In this document: positions 37,451-46,847 of the stretch, piece after piece
Numbering within the stretch: position 1 is the first letter of the stretch
Layout: every line of letters begins with the position of its first letter
Origin: Leisingera daeponensis
Lineage (GTDB): Bacteria > Pseudomonadota > Alphaproteobacteria > Rhodobacterales > Rhodobacteraceae
Direction: 5' to 3'
NCBI RefSeq assembly: GCF_019801465.1
Contig: NZ_JAHVJA010000005.1
Span: 1-64,000, forward strand
DNA: 64,000 nucleotides
Made by a program: the position numbers and the translations under genes
The notes under the pieces: generated by a model
Database searches by the model: none
Told to the model about the DNA's origin: nothing
What the model saw: the letters and a program-made list of their open reading frames with translations, nothing else

Positions 37451-38625
37451 CCTTGTCCCTCCACGACCCTTACGGCAACGCAGAGCCTCCGCGCAGCGCC
37501 AGCCGGATCATATACCTGGCGCTGGCTGCGGTGCTGACCTTCCTGATCTGGGCCGCCTTTGCCTCCATTGACGAGATTGTGCGCGGCGAGGGCCAGGTGG
37601 TCTCCTCCTCGCGCGCGCAGATCGTGCAGAACCTCGAGGGCGGCATCCTGGCGGAGCTGCATGTGCGCCAAGGCGATATTGTGACCGCCGGCCAGGTGCT
37701 GGCCAAGCTGCAGGACACCAAATTCCGCACCGCTGCCGATGAGTTGCAAAACCAGATAGACGCGCTGGAAATCAAACGCCACCGGCTGGAAGCGCAGATG
37801 AAAGGCGCCTTCGAATTCACCGTGCCCGACATGCTGGCGCAACGGTCCCCCGGCATCCTGGCCTCTGAGCGCGGCCTTCTTATTGCACGGCAGACCGACT
37901 TTGCCAGCCGCCGCGACAGCGCCCGGCAGATCATGGATCAGCTGAATGCTGAGCTGGCCAATATGGAAGATCTCTTAAGCCAGAAGATCGTGGCGCTGAT
38001 CGAAGTGAACAAGGCGCGCAAGGCGGCGACCGACGCCCACGCCAAATACAATGAAATCGGCACCCAGGCGGAACTGGAACAGGCCGAGGAATACGCCCAG
38101 ACCCTGCGGGAAATCACCACCCTGCGCCAGGAGCAGCGGCTGGCAGTGGATCAGCTGAACCGCACCATCATCACCTCGCCGATGGCAGGCATCGTCAACA
38201 GCCTGGCGGTGACCACTATCGGCGGCGTGATCCGCCCCGGCGAGGAGATCCTCGAAATCATCCCTCTGGGCGAGGAACTGTTTGTGGAGGCGCGCGTCAA
38301 ACCCGAAGATATCGCCAGCGTGCAGCCAGGGCAGGACGCCACCATCAAGCTGTCGGCCTATGATTACACCATCTACGGCTCGCTGCGCGGCAAGGTGGAT
38401 TTTGTCTCGGCCGACACCTTTGAGGATGAGCGCAACCCGCGCGCCGAACCCTATTACCGGGTGACGGTCAGGGTAGACAAATCGGGCTTTTCCGAACGCC
38501 AGCAAGCCATTGAGATCCGCCCCGGCATGCGGGCCACTGCGGAATTGCAGACTGGGGCCAAGACCGTGCTGCAATATCTGCTGAAACCGCTTTACAAGTC
38601 CCGGGAAGCTCTGCGCGAGCCTTGA
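37447..38625 (+). CDS. HlyD-family membrane fusion protein of the type I system
   Basis: A 392-residue periplasmic adaptor. A short cytoplasmic N-terminus and one membrane helix (YLALAAVLTFLIWAAFA, residues about 24-40) come first. A lipoyl half-motif (QNLEGGILAELHVRQGDIV), coiled-coil hairpins (about 95-230), the second lipoyl half (ITSPMAGIVNSL) and the C-terminal beta-barrel follow. It joins the ABC protein to the TolC-like duct. The ATG overlaps the ABC stop by 4 bp (ATGA). Confidence 0.92.
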   Translation: MTLSLHDPYGNAEPPRSASRIIYLALAAVLTFLIWAAFASIDEIVRGEGQVVSSSRAQIVQNLEGGILAELHVRQGDIVTAGQVLAKLQDTKFRTAADELQNQIDALEIKRHRLEAQMKGAFEFTVPDMLAQRSPGILASERGLLIARQTDFASRRDSARQIMDQLNAELANMEDLLSQKIVALIEVNKARKAATDAHAKYNEIGTQAELEQAEEYAQTLREITTLRQEQRLAVDQLNRTIITSPMAGIVNSLAVTTIGGVIRPGEEILEIIPLGEELFVEARVKPEDIASVQPGQDATIKLSAYDYTIYGSLRGKVDFVSADTFEDERNPRAEPYYRVTVRVDKSGFSERQQAIEIRPGMRATAELQTGAKTVLQYLLKPLYKSREALREP

Positions 38626-38686
38626 GACGGAAAGGTCCGTCCCGTCCTGAACAGTCTCTTCGCCGCGGCGGGCTGGAAGCGACGCT

Positions 38687-39400
38687 TTAGCCGGCGCTGC
38701 GGATCAGATCGCTGAGCGTTTCATCCAATGCGGTGCCAATCGATACCCTGCGGCTGCCCATAGCGGCCTTGGCCGAGATTACGGAAACCAGCCGCGGCGC
38801 CTGGCCCGGGCGCAGTTCCAGAACCGGCGACCCGGACGCGCCGAAGTCCACCAGGCACGACATCACCAGTGTCCGGCTCTTGCGGGCCAAAACACTGCAG
38901 GAGCGTTTCAGTCTGGGCCGGGTTGCATTCGCCTGTGTATAAGACATCACATCCAGGCTATCCCCCCGCTCGGCGCCGCCGTCCATCGCCAGGGGCGCAA
39001 CCTGATTGCGGCTGATCGGCTTGTCCAGCCGCAGGACAGCCAAATCGCTGCCGATCTGATGCACTCCTGACGGGCGGTACCGATACTGCGGATGAATGAC
39101 CGCCTTCACCACCTGCCGCAAGGCGACGGCACGGCGCCCTGACAACCCGGCCTCGAACCGGATGCTTTGCGGATCGACCCTGGCCCCGGTCCTGGGATCA
39201 AACAGGCAATGCGCAGCGGTCAGCACCAGATTGGGTGCGACCAGCGCGCCGGTGCACATGCTCTGATTGGCGATGCTCAGCCGCCCGACGGCTTCCAGCC
39301 CGCGTATCGATTCGGCGCGCGGTTGCAGTTCACCCGCAGCCGCGCCATTGGGCATGCCCAAGGACAGGCATGCCGCAATTGCAGCAATGGTCAGTCTCAT
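38687..39400 (-). CDS. Secreted trypsin-like serine protease
   Basis: A 237-residue chymotrypsin-fold protease with a signal peptide (LTIAAIAACLSLGMPNGAAAG, cleaved near residue 23). The catalytic triad is visible: His in TAAHCLF, Asp in GSDLAVLRL, Ser in GASGSPV. The usual Asp before Gly-Ser-Gly is replaced (GASGS rather than GDSGS). Cys residues in CTGALV and TAAHC fit a disulfide near the active site. It is monocistronic and convergent with the exporter operon; a link to adhesin processing is possible but unsupported. Confidence 0.85.
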   Translation of the reverse strand: MRLTIAAIAACLSLGMPNGAAAGELQPRAESIRGLEAVGRLSIANQSMCTGALVAPNLVLTAAHCLFDPRTGARVDPQSIRFEAGLSGRRAVALRQVVKAVIHPQYRYRPSGVHQIGSDLAVLRLDKPISRNQVAPLAMDGGAERGDSLDVMSYTQANATRPRLKRSCSVLARKSRTLVMSCLVDFGASGSPVLELRPGQAPRLVSVISAKAAMGSRRVSIGTALDETLSDLIRSAG

Positions 39401-39975
39401 AACCCACTCCAGCTTCCCACATGGGCATCGTCATTCAGGCGTGCGGCTGGAATGAGACCCAAAGTTGCCGGGCCGAGACCAAAAGATGGACAGAATGCGG
39501 CAGCGTTAACAATTCCCTAACCCCCCGGTTATTGATGCTTAACCATGGCAAAAAAGCCTGGGGCTTGGCCAGAAAAAGTAAACAATTCGTAAATATTATT
39601 TCCAATCCCCAGACAACAAACGAGAATTATCCCGCCGCCTGCCGGGCCGGTTTCACTGCACCGCGCCGGGAAAGGGCCGATTCGGCGGCCTAGATCCGTG
39701 AAATTGGTTAACCGGACCCGCCCGCCGGAAGAGAAAAAGTGAACGCCGCTCAGCCTGCCCCTGACTGCCAGCGCCTGCCCGAAACCTTAACGACGGATGC
39801 CGGAAAGCGGCCAGTTATGCAGTTCCGCTGCAGTAAATCACAATCAGGATGAAACTTTTTGCCCATATCTGCTGGGGCATTAACGGATCAAAAATCAATC
39901 TTTAGTTGTATGAGGCCAATCTTAGCCCCCAATCCGCGGCACCGGGCCGGCGGATGCCTTCATGCCAGAGGTGAT
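39401..39975. other. Intergenic region upstream of the chemoreceptor, 575 bp
   Basis: Divergent control region for the protease (left) and the chemoreceptor (right). 39500-39620 is AT-rich with several TTAA elements, and 39830-39910 is AT-rich again. Open frames here are short and lack ribosome-binding sites. No RNA or terminator is recognised. Confidence 0.4.
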
Positions 39976-42333
39976 ATGCTGAAAATGTTGAAGAATTTCA
40001 AACTTTCCCAAAAGCTCCCCATGCTGGTCGTCGGCACTGCCCTGACCGTAACCGTTGTCCTGATTGCCTTCAGCAGCAGCTACTTCCGGCGCAGCGTTGT
40101 GCATGATGCCGAGATCGTCTTGCAATCCTTGGTCCGCGACCGCGAAGCAGCGCTGCATTCCTACCTTGAATCCATCGAAGCGGCGATCCTCACGGTCTCC
40201 GCGGTTCCCTCCACCGCAAAGGCGATGAAAGATATGGGCGTGACCTGGAACTCTCGCGGCGGCAGCGGACAGGAGGCGGTTGGAAACCTGTCGATGTTCG
40301 CCTCTGCCTCATCGCCCTATGACATACATTTCGAACGCAATCACCCGGCCTTCGCCGGCATGATGGAGCGGCTCGGCTACTACGACATCTTCCTGATCAG
40401 CCCTGACGGCGACGTGATTTTCACGGTTACGAAGGAGGCCGACTACGCCACCAACCTGAACACAGGCCCTTATAATGAAACCGGCCTGGCGCAAGCCTTC
40501 CAGCTTGCAGCAGAGGGCGAAAAGGAACAGGTCTATTTTTCCGACATTGCACCCTATGCTCCCAGTGCGGACGCGCCCGCAGCCTTTGCAGCGACCCGCA
40601 TTCAGGACAGCGGCGGGAGGTACATCGGTGTCTTTGCAATTCAGGTCGCGATTGACGAGATTTCCGGCATCACAACCAGCTTCGGCGGAGATCTGAAAAC
40701 GCTCGACGTCTATCTTGCCGGGAAGGACTTCAAGGCCAGGACCGCTTCGCGCCGGGAGGGCGGTCACGAACTGCTGCAGGAACTGCCCGCTCTGCCGCAC
40801 ATTCAAGGCGCCTTCACGTCCGCGCCACAAGCGTCCGGTGAACAGACTGAAAACTTTGTGGAGACGTTCTATCCGTCCATCACACGGGAGGACGGGCGCA
40901 CGATTGCTGCGGTATCCGCACCCGTGATGTTCCGTGGCATCCAATGGGCGCTGGTGGCCGAACTTGACCGCGACGAAATTCTGGCCCCTGCGGCTGCGCA
41001 GCAGCAGATCATGATACTGATCTCCCTCGTCTGCGCCGCCGTGGTTTCTTTTTTCGGCTGGCTTTTTGCGCGGTCGATCACCCGGCCGATCGACCGTATC
41101 TGCGCCGACATGGAAGCGGTGTCCTCCGGCGACCTGGAGACCGAGGTGTCGGCCGCCAGCCGCACCGACGAGATCGGCAAGATCGGCAAGACGCTGGTCT
41201 CCATGCAGGACGACCTGAAGCTGGCCCGTGCCGCCGAGGAGGAGCGCGCCGAGATGCAGCGCCAGCAGCAGCAGGTGGTCGAAAGCCTCAGCGCCGGGCT
41301 GGTGCAGCTCGCCGGCGGCGATTTCTCGCAGCCGATCACCGGCGCCTTCCCGGAGGAATACGAGCAGCTGCGGCAGAACTTCAACAGCACGGTCGGCAAC
41401 CTCAGCGCCACCGTGCAGCAGGTGATCGAAGCCTCCGGCAGCATCCGCAACGGCGCCGCCGAGATCAGCCAGGCCTCCGACGACCTGTCGCACCGCACCG
41501 AAAGCCAGGCCGCGACGCTGGAAGAGACCGCCGCCGCGCTGGATGAGCTGACGGCAAGCGTCAAATCCGCCGCCGAGGGCGCCCGCAGCGTCGAGGCGAC
41601 CATGGCCGAGGCCCGGACGCAGGCGGAAAACAACCGCGAGGTGGTGCAGAGCGCGGTTTCGGCGATGACCGAGATCGAGCAGAGCTCGAACCACATCAGC
41701 CAGATCATCTCGGTGATCGACGACATCGCCTTCCAGACCAACCTGCTGGCGCTCAATGCGGGCGTCGAGGCGGCGCGGGCGGGCGAGGCCGGCAAGGGCT
41801 TTGCTGTGGTCGCCAGCGAGGTGCGCGCCCTGGCGCAGCGCTCCTCGGACGCGGCGATGGAGATCAAGACGCTGATCTCCGACAGCTCCAAACAGGTGGA
41901 GCGCGGCGTCGACCTGGTCGGCAAGGCGGGCGAGGCGCTGCAGAGCATCGTCGAGCAGGTGACGCATATCTCGCAGCTGGTCTCCGGCATTGCCGAGGGC
42001 GCCGCGGAGCAGTCCACCGGCCTCAATGAGATCAACACCGGCGTCACCCAGCTGGATCAGGTGACCCAGCAGAACGCGGCGATGGTGGAGGAAGCCACCG
42101 CCGCCGGCCACATGCTGAACACCGACGCGGGCAAGCTGGCCGAGCTGGTGGCGCATTTCCGGGTGTCCGGCGGCACGGTTTCCGCCCGCCCGGCCGCAGC
42201 TGCCGCGCCTGCCGCGGCGGTCCGGCCTGCGCCCTCGGCCCATGGCGAGGCGGACTGGCAGGTGGAGGCCAGCCCGGCTCCGGCCGCGGCCGCCAGCGGC
42301 AATGCCGCCCGCGATCTCTGGCAGGATTTCTGA
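39976..42333 (+). CDS. Methyl-accepting chemotaxis protein with Cache-type sensor and docking pentapeptide
   Basis: A 785-residue chemoreceptor. A membrane helix ([19 protein letters not shown], residues about 14-35) is followed by a periplasmic Cache-like domain of about 290 residues containing [18 protein letters not shown] second helix, a HAMP domain ([21 protein letters not shown]) and the signalling domain with hairpin [16 protein letters not shown] come next. An Ala/Pro-rich linker ends in LWQDF at the very C-terminus. That fits the xWxxF pentapeptide that tethers CheR or CheB in other receptors. The ATG at 39976 has AGAGGTGAT upstream. It leads an operon-like set with cheB and cheD. 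Confidence 0.92.
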   Translation: MLKMLKNFKLSQKLPMLVVGTALTVTVVLIAFSSSYFRRSVVHDAEIVLQSLVRDREAALHSYLESIEAAILTVSAVPSTAKAMKDMGVTWNSRGGSGQEAVGNLSMFASASSPYDIHFERNHPAFAGMMERLGYYDIFLISPDGDVIFTVTKEADYATNLNTGPYNETGLAQAFQLAAEGEKEQVYFSDIAPYAPSADAPAAFAATRIQDSGGRYIGVFAIQVAIDEISGITTSFGGDLKTLDVYLAGKDFKARTASRREGGHELLQELPALPHIQGAFTSAPQASGEQTENFVETFYPSITREDGRTIAAVSAPVMFRGIQWALVAELDRDEILAPAAAQQQIMILISLVCAAVVSFFGWLFARSITRPIDRICADMEAVSSGDLETEVSAASRTDEIGKIGKTLVSMQDDLKLARAAEEERAEMQRQQQQVVESLSAGLVQLAGGDFSQPITGAFPEEYEQLRQNFNSTVGNLSATVQQVIEASGSIRNGAAEISQASDDLSHRTESQAATLEETAAALDELTASVKSAAEGARSVEATMAEARTQAENNREVVQSAVSAMTEIEQSSNHISQIISVIDDIAFQTNLLALNAGVEAARAGEAGKGFAVVASEVRALAQRSSDAAMEIKTLISDSSKQVERGVDLVGKAGEALQSIVEQVTHISQLVSGIAEGAAEQSTGLNEINTGVTQLDQVTQQNAAMVEEATAAGHMLNTDAGKLAELVAHFRVSGGTVSARPAAAAAPAAAVRPAPSAHGEADWQVEASPAPAAAASGNAARDLWQDF

Positions 42334-42345
42334 CCATCCAACGGA

Positions 42346-42371
42346 GGCGCCGCGGAAATTCCCGCGGCGCC
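42346..42371 (+). terminator. Hairpin between chemoreceptor and cheB
   Basis: Arms GGCGCCGCGG (42346-42355) and CCGCGGCGCC (42362-42371) form a perfect 10-bp stem followed only by TTC. It may partly separate receptor and cheB expression. Confidence 0.45.
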
Positions 42372-42433
42372 TTCAGACTATGGCAACCTGTGCCTGAAAT
42401 TCTGAGGGTACTGCAACTTGACTGGGGAACCCA

Positions 42434-43444
42434 TTGTCTTCGCGTAACTTATTGATCATTACCACAGACCGCACTTTTGCCCGCACATTGCAGGGCTATA
42501 TGGAATCCGCATATCCCGGAATGAAGGTGCTTTTGGCCAACAACCTGATGTTGGCCTATAACCAGGCAGAAGCGGCGCAACCGGTGTTTGCCTTTGTCGA
42601 GGACGGGTTCACCAAGCTGCCCGAATTCGAAATGATGATGGCGCTGTTTTCCGCCATCGATACCCGCTGGGTATCTGTGATGGACACCCAAGGGGCCACG
42701 CCAGCCCGCAAGTCCTCTCCGCTGCTCGATGTCGGGGCCGGCATCTTCGAACTGACAAAATCCGATCACCCCAGCCAGTTCGCGCAATATTTCGACATGA
42801 TGATAAACGCGCCGCGCCGCAGCCCCCGGGCCGCCGCCAGCGCATCGGCCGCCGGGCCGTCCACAGTTGCAGGAGGCAGCAAGAAGCTCATCCTGATCGG
42901 CTCGTCGACCGGAGGCGTGGAGGCGCTGCGCAGTGTGCTGGTCGGTTTTCCCTTCGACTGCCCTCCGACCCTGATCGTGCAGCACACCGGCAAGAACTTC
43001 GGCGCCGGCCTGGTCTCGCTGCTGGACCGCATCTGCCCGGCCCGTGTGCGCCCGGCGGAAGACGGTGCCGCATTGGAGCCGGGCCATGTCTACATTGCAG
43101 CCGGTCAGCGCCGCCACATGGGTCTGGCCAGCCGGAAGCCGCTGCGGCTGCGGATGAAGGAAGGCCCGGATATTTCCGGCCACACCCCCTCTGTTGACGC
43201 TCTGTTCACCTCTGCCGTGCCATATGGGAAGGACGTGGTTGCCACCATCCTGACCGGCATGGGGCAGGACGGGGCCAGGGGGCTTCTGGAACTGCGCAAG
43301 GCCGGCGCCAAGACCTTTGCCCAGGACGAGAAATCCTCGGTGGTCTACGGCATGCCGCGCGTGGCTTGGGAAATGGGTGCTGCCCAGCAGCAGGTTTCCC
43401 TGGCCCGGATGGCCAATACACTAATACAGGCCAGCAAGGCCTGA
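42434..43444 (+). CDS. cheB: Chemotaxis protein-glutamate methylesterase CheB with a degenerate receiver
   Basis: A 336-residue protein. The C-terminal methylesterase domain (about residues 145-335) has the catalytic Ser in IGSSTGG, His in IVQHTGKNF and Asp in TGMGQDGARG. It removes methyl groups from receptor glutamates. The N-terminal about 120 residues sit where the receiver should be (LLIITTDRTFARTL start) but do not show a clear phosphoacceptor Asp motif; the site reads VFAFVEDGF. Regulation by CheA phosphorylation may therefore be lost. The start is TTG at 42434 with GGGGA upstream. It lies 100 bp after the receptor gene and before cheD. Confidence 0.87.
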   Translation: MSSRNLLIITTDRTFARTLQGYMESAYPGMKVLLANNLMLAYNQAEAAQPVFAFVEDGFTKLPEFEMMMALFSAIDTRWVSVMDTQGATPARKSSPLLDVGAGIFELTKSDHPSQFAQYFDMMINAPRRSPRAAASASAAGPSTVAGGSKKLILIGSSTGGVEALRSVLVGFPFDCPPTLIVQHTGKNFGAGLVSLLDRICPARVRPAEDGAALEPGHVYIAAGQRRHMGLASRKPLRLRMKEGPDISGHTPSVDALFTSAVPYGKDVVATILTGMGQDGARGLLELRKAGAKTFAQDEKSSVVYGMPRVAWEMGAAQQQVSLARMANTLIQASKA

Positions 43445-43469
43445 CCGAATTGCAGGAAGGGACCAGATT

Positions 43470-44033
43470 TTGACAACTGTTTTCGCCAACTCGAAGTCCG
43501 TAACAGTCCTGCAAGGGGAGTACCGGGTGAGCACGGATCCGAAAATCATGTTCTCCACGGTGCTCGGGTCGTGCATTGCCGCGTGCATTTACGATCCGGA
43601 AAACGCCGTGGGCGGGATGAACCATTTTCTGCTGGCCAATGCCCGCCAGGGCGGCGCGGCGAATGCCCGCTACGGCATCCATGCCATGGAACTGCTGATC
43701 AACGGGCTCCTGAAGAAAGGAGCCATCCGCTCCAACCTGAAAGCCAAGGTGTTCGGCGGTGCCAAGATGTCGGCGAACTTATCGGACATCGGGGCGGCCA
43801 ACGCGGATTTCGTGCAGCGGTTCCTGCGCGATGAGGGCATTCCCTGCATCTCTTCGAGCATCGGCGGGACCTCGGCGCGCCGGGTGCGGTTCCACGCCTG
43901 TTCCGGTGCCGCCCAGCAAACCCACGTGAAGGATGACCGCAAACTCGGCGAACTGGAGCAGCGCGCGGCCGCGCGCCCGGCCCCGGCTCCCGCTCCCGCG
44001 GCGGGCGGCGCCGGCGCGGTCGATCTGTTCTGA
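43470..44033 (+). CDS. cheD: Chemoreceptor glutamine deamidase CheD
   Basis: A 187-residue protein. The first about 155 residues form the CheD domain, which deamidates receptor glutamines. The active-site Cys is in LGSCIAACIYD and the His in GGMNHFLL, with later family segments KVFGGAKM and GGTSARRVRFH. A C-terminal Ala/Pro-rich tail ends in AVDLF, unusual for CheD. The TTG start at 43470 is preceded by GGAAGGGACC. It lies 25 bp after cheB, probably on the same transcript. Confidence 0.92.
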   Translation: MTTVFANSKSVTVLQGEYRVSTDPKIMFSTVLGSCIAACIYDPENAVGGMNHFLLANARQGGAANARYGIHAMELLINGLLKKGAIRSNLKAKVFGGAKMSANLSDIGAANADFVQRFLRDEGIPCISSSIGGTSARRVRFHACSGAAQQTHVKDDRKLGELEQRAAARPAPAPAPAAGGAGAVDLF

Positions 44034-44059
44034 CCGGCGGCGCCCCGCCGGGGTTTGTT
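44034..44059 (+). terminator. Possible terminator after cheD
   Basis: Arms CCGGCGG (44034-44040) and CCGCCGG (44045-44051), loop CGCC, followed by GGTTTGTT. It directly follows the cheD stop and precedes modA. Confidence 0.5.
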
Positions 44060-44136
44060 ACTAGGAAGCCTGCACAAAGACCTGCAGGAAATACCGTTTG
44101 CCTGGACGGGGCGGCGAGGGTAGTTCCTTAGGGGAA

Positions 44137-44940
44137 ATGACAGAGAAACAGGCTTCAAATTCAAGCTCATTTGCTTCGCCGGCCCACTGGCGGAGCCTTT
44201 TGGCTGCCGGGGTCTTCCTACTGAGCTTGGCGGGTATGGCACATGCCGGGATAACAGTCTTTGCGGCTGCCAGCACTAAAACCGCGCTGGATGACATCGC
44301 GGCAGCCTACACGGCGGACACCGGCCAGAACATAACCTTTTCCTATGCGGGTTCCCCGGCTTTGGCCCGCCAGATCCAGCTTGGAGCCCCGGCGGACCTG
44401 TTCATCTCCGCCAATCCAGGCTGGATGAATGTGCTGCAGGACGAAGGGCTCATTGACGCCGGCTCGCGGGTTGACCTGCTGGCGAACCGTTTGGTCCTGA
44501 TTGCGCATGGCACCGCGGTGCCGCCGCTGAACCTGGAAACCACCGATCTGGCCGGCCTGCTGGGCGAAGGCCGCCTGGCCATGGCGCTGGTGGATGCGGT
44601 GCCCGCAGGAATTTACGGCAAGGCGGCGCTGGCAGCGCTGGGGCAGTGGCCATCGGTCGCGCCCAAGGTGGCACAGGCTGCAAATGTGCGTGCGGCTTTG
44701 GCGCTGGTCGCTTCTGGCGAGGCGCCGATGGGGGTGGTTTATGCCACCGATGCCCGGGCCAGCGCCGGCGTCTCGGTGATCGCGGCGTTTCCTCAGGACA
44801 GCCACCCTCCGGTGATCTACCCGGCCGCGGCAGTCGCGGGCGGCAATACCGGGGAGGCCAAGGCATTCCTGGCGTATTTGCGCAGTCCGAAGGGCCGGGA
44901 CATTTTTCTGCAGCATGGATTCGGAGTGCCTGACCAGTGA
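44137..44940 (+). CDS. modA: Molybdate ABC transporter periplasmic binding protein
   Basis: A 267-residue binding protein that captures molybdate or tungstate. A signal peptide (SLLAAGVFLLSLAGMAHAG) is cleaved near residue 37. The mature start ITVFAAASTKTALDDIAAAY is the ModA hallmark, with further ligand-loop segments YAGSPALARQIQLGAPADLFISA and MGVVYATDA. The ATG at 44137 follows TTAGGGGAA. Its stop overlaps the modB start (GTGA). Confidence 0.94.
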   Translation: MTEKQASNSSSFASPAHWRSLLAAGVFLLSLAGMAHAGITVFAAASTKTALDDIAAAYTADTGQNITFSYAGSPALARQIQLGAPADLFISANPGWMNVLQDEGLIDAGSRVDLLANRLVLIAHGTAVPPLNLETTDLAGLLGEGRLAMALVDAVPAGIYGKAALAALGQWPSVAPKVAQAANVRAALALVASGEAPMGVVYATDARASAGVSVIAAFPQDSHPPVIYPAAAVAGGNTGEAKAFLAYLRSPKGRDIFLQHGFGVPDQ

Positions 44941-45641
44941 GCGCTGAAGCCGCATGGCTGGGGCCCGAGGAGTGGCAGGCGGTGAAGCTGTCGCTGCGGG
45001 TATCCCTGTGGGCGACGCTGGCGGCGCTGCCGCTGGCGGTTCTGACGGCCTACGCGCTGGCACGCTGGCAATTCCATGGCAAGCAGATTCTGAACAGCCT
45101 GGTGCATCTTCCGCTGATCCTGCCGCCGGTGGTGACCGGCTATATTCTGCTGATGGTCTTCGGCACCAAGGGCCCCATTGGCGGGGCGCTTCAGCAGATC
45201 GGCATCGTGTTCGCCTTCCGCTGGACCGGGGCGGCTCTGGCGGCAGCCATCATGGCCTTCCCATTGATGGTGCGGGCGATCCGCCTGTCGGTGGAGGCCG
45301 TGGATCCCAGGCTGGAGCAGGCCGCCGCCACTTTGGGCGCGTCTCGCATCATGTGTTTCGCCACGGTTACCCTTCCGATGATCCTGCCGGGCCTGATTGC
45401 CGGCACGGTTCTGGGGTTTGCCAAGGCAATGGGCGAATTCGGCGCCACGATCACCTTTGTTTCCAGCATTCCGGGGCAGACCCAAACGCTGCCCTCAGCG
45501 ATTTACACGTTTCTGCAAGTTCCGGGCGGCGAGACCGCAGCGTTGCGGCTGACGCTGGTGTCTATCGGCATTGCGCTGACCGCGCTGCTGCTGTCCGAAC
45601 TGCTGGCGCGGCGGGCGGCGGACCGGGCCGGGGGACGCTGA
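44937..45641 (+). CDS. modB: Molybdate ABC transporter permease
   Basis: A 234-residue inner-membrane permease with five predicted helices. ModB-type segments include LSLRVSLWATLAALPLAVL, the PLILPPVVTGYILL helix and the ATPase-contact loop LEQAAATLGASRIMCF. The start is GTG, overlapping the modA stop by 4 bp. It ends one base into modC (TGATG). Confidence 0.95.
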   Translation: MSAEAAWLGPEEWQAVKLSLRVSLWATLAALPLAVLTAYALARWQFHGKQILNSLVHLPLILPPVVTGYILLMVFGTKGPIGGALQQIGIVFAFRWTGAALAAAIMAFPLMVRAIRLSVEAVDPRLEQAAATLGASRIMCFATVTLPMILPGLIAGTVLGFAKAMGEFGATITFVSSIPGQTQTLPSAIYTFLQVPGGETAALRLTLVSIGIALTALLLSELLARRAADRAGGR

Positions 45642-46723
45642 TGCTGACCGTGTCGCTGCAGCATGCCTTGCCGGCCTTTGCTCTGGATGTGCGGTTCGAA
45701 GCCCCGCCCGGCGTCACCGTTCTGTTCGGCCGCTCCGGCACCGGCAAGACAACCGTGATCCAGGCGGTGGCAGGGTTGCTTAGACCGGATCAGGGCCGGG
45801 TGACCCTGGACGGGGACGTGCTCTGCGACACCCGCCAGCGGCAATGGCTGCCGCCGCACAAACGCCGCATGGGCTATGTCTTTCAGGAAGGGCGGCTGTT
45901 TCCGCATCTGACGGTGCGCCAGAACCTGGCTTTCGGGCAGTGGTTCGCACCCCGGGACGCCAAACAGGAAAGTCTGGACCGGGTGGTTGAGCTTCTGGGC
46001 ATCGGCCCGCTACTGCTGCGCCGCCCCGGGCTGCTGTCGGGCGGCGAGAAACAGCGCGTCGCCATCGGCCGGGCGCTGCTGTCGGCACCGCGGATGATCC
46101 TGGCGGACGAGCCGCTCTCGGCTCTGGATGAGGCGCGCAAGGCGGAGATCCTGCCCTATTTCGAGCGGCTCCGGGATGAAATCGGCATTCCGATGCTTTA
46201 CGTCAGCCATTCCGCCGCGGAAGTCGCCCGGCTGGCAACCACCGTGGTAGTACTGCAGAACGGCAAAGTGCAGCGGCAGGGAACAGCAGCCGAGGTTCTG
46301 GGCGACCCAGCGGTCATGCCCGCGGGCGTCCGCGCGGCAGGCGCGCTGCTGCAGGCACGGGTGGCCCGGCATCACAGCGACGGGCTGACGGAACTGGACG
46401 CAGGCGGCGTGCCGCTGTTCCTGCCGCAGATTGCCAAGGCACCCGGCAGTGTGGTCCGGATCAGGATATCAGCGCATGAGGTGATCCTGTCGCGCCAGCG
46501 CCCGGAAGGGCTGTCAGCGCTCAACATCCTGCCGGGCACCGTCGAGCATTTGCGCACAGGCGGCGGACCGGGCGCCATGGTCTCGCTGACGACGCCAGCG
46601 GGCCGGGTGCTGGCCCGTGTCACCCGCCGGTCAGCGCACGCGTTGGGGCTGGAGCCGGGCGCGGAATGCCATGCGATTGTCAAAACCGTCTCCATCGCGC
46701 CGGAAGATATCGGCGGCGGGTAG
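45641..46723 (+). CDS. modC: Molybdate ABC transporter ATPase with MOP domain
   Basis: A 360-residue ATPase. Walker A is GRSGTGKTT, the signature LSGGEKQRVAIGRAL and Walker B ILADEPLSALD. The last about 70 residues form a molybdate-binding MOP domain (LSALNILPGTVEHLR; GRVLARVTRRSAHALGL), which senses intracellular molybdate. The ATG overlaps the modB stop by one base. No modE lies beside it. The nearby xanthine dehydrogenase genes need a molybdenum cofactor. Confidence 0.95.
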   Translation: MLTVSLQHALPAFALDVRFEAPPGVTVLFGRSGTGKTTVIQAVAGLLRPDQGRVTLDGDVLCDTRQRQWLPPHKRRMGYVFQEGRLFPHLTVRQNLAFGQWFAPRDAKQESLDRVVELLGIGPLLLRRPGLLSGGEKQRVAIGRALLSAPRMILADEPLSALDEARKAEILPYFERLRDEIGIPMLYVSHSAAEVARLATTVVVLQNGKVQRQGTAAEVLGDPAVMPAGVRAAGALLQARVARHHSDGLTELDAGGVPLFLPQIAKAPGSVVRIRISAHEVILSRQRPEGLSALNILPGTVEHLRTGGGPGAMVSLTTPAGRVLARVTRRSAHALGLEPGAECHAIVKTVSIAPEDIGGG

Positions 46724-46847
46724 GCGCTTTGGCCTGCCTTCAAAAATTCCGAAATAATCCTTCAGGTAATCTTGATACGGAAATAAGTTCGGTTGCGCGG
46801 GGCAGGCGGGTATCAATGGGGCAGCACTTCAGCAGGAAAGGCAGCCC

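Noticed and set aside
39506-39520. A CtrA-like TTAA-N7-CTAA element upstream of the second chemoreceptor
   Set aside because: One base off consensus, about 455 bp from the gene, and in an AT-rich stretch where such matches arise by chance.
40309-42243. A 644-codon minus-strand frame over the second chemoreceptor
   Set aside because: The same antisense artefact; the plus-strand frame has clear domains and a ribosome-binding site.
44954-45640. Upstream extension of the modC frame through modB
   Set aside because: modB is recognisable in its own frame, and the modC start at 45641 is fixed by the one-base overlap and family length.
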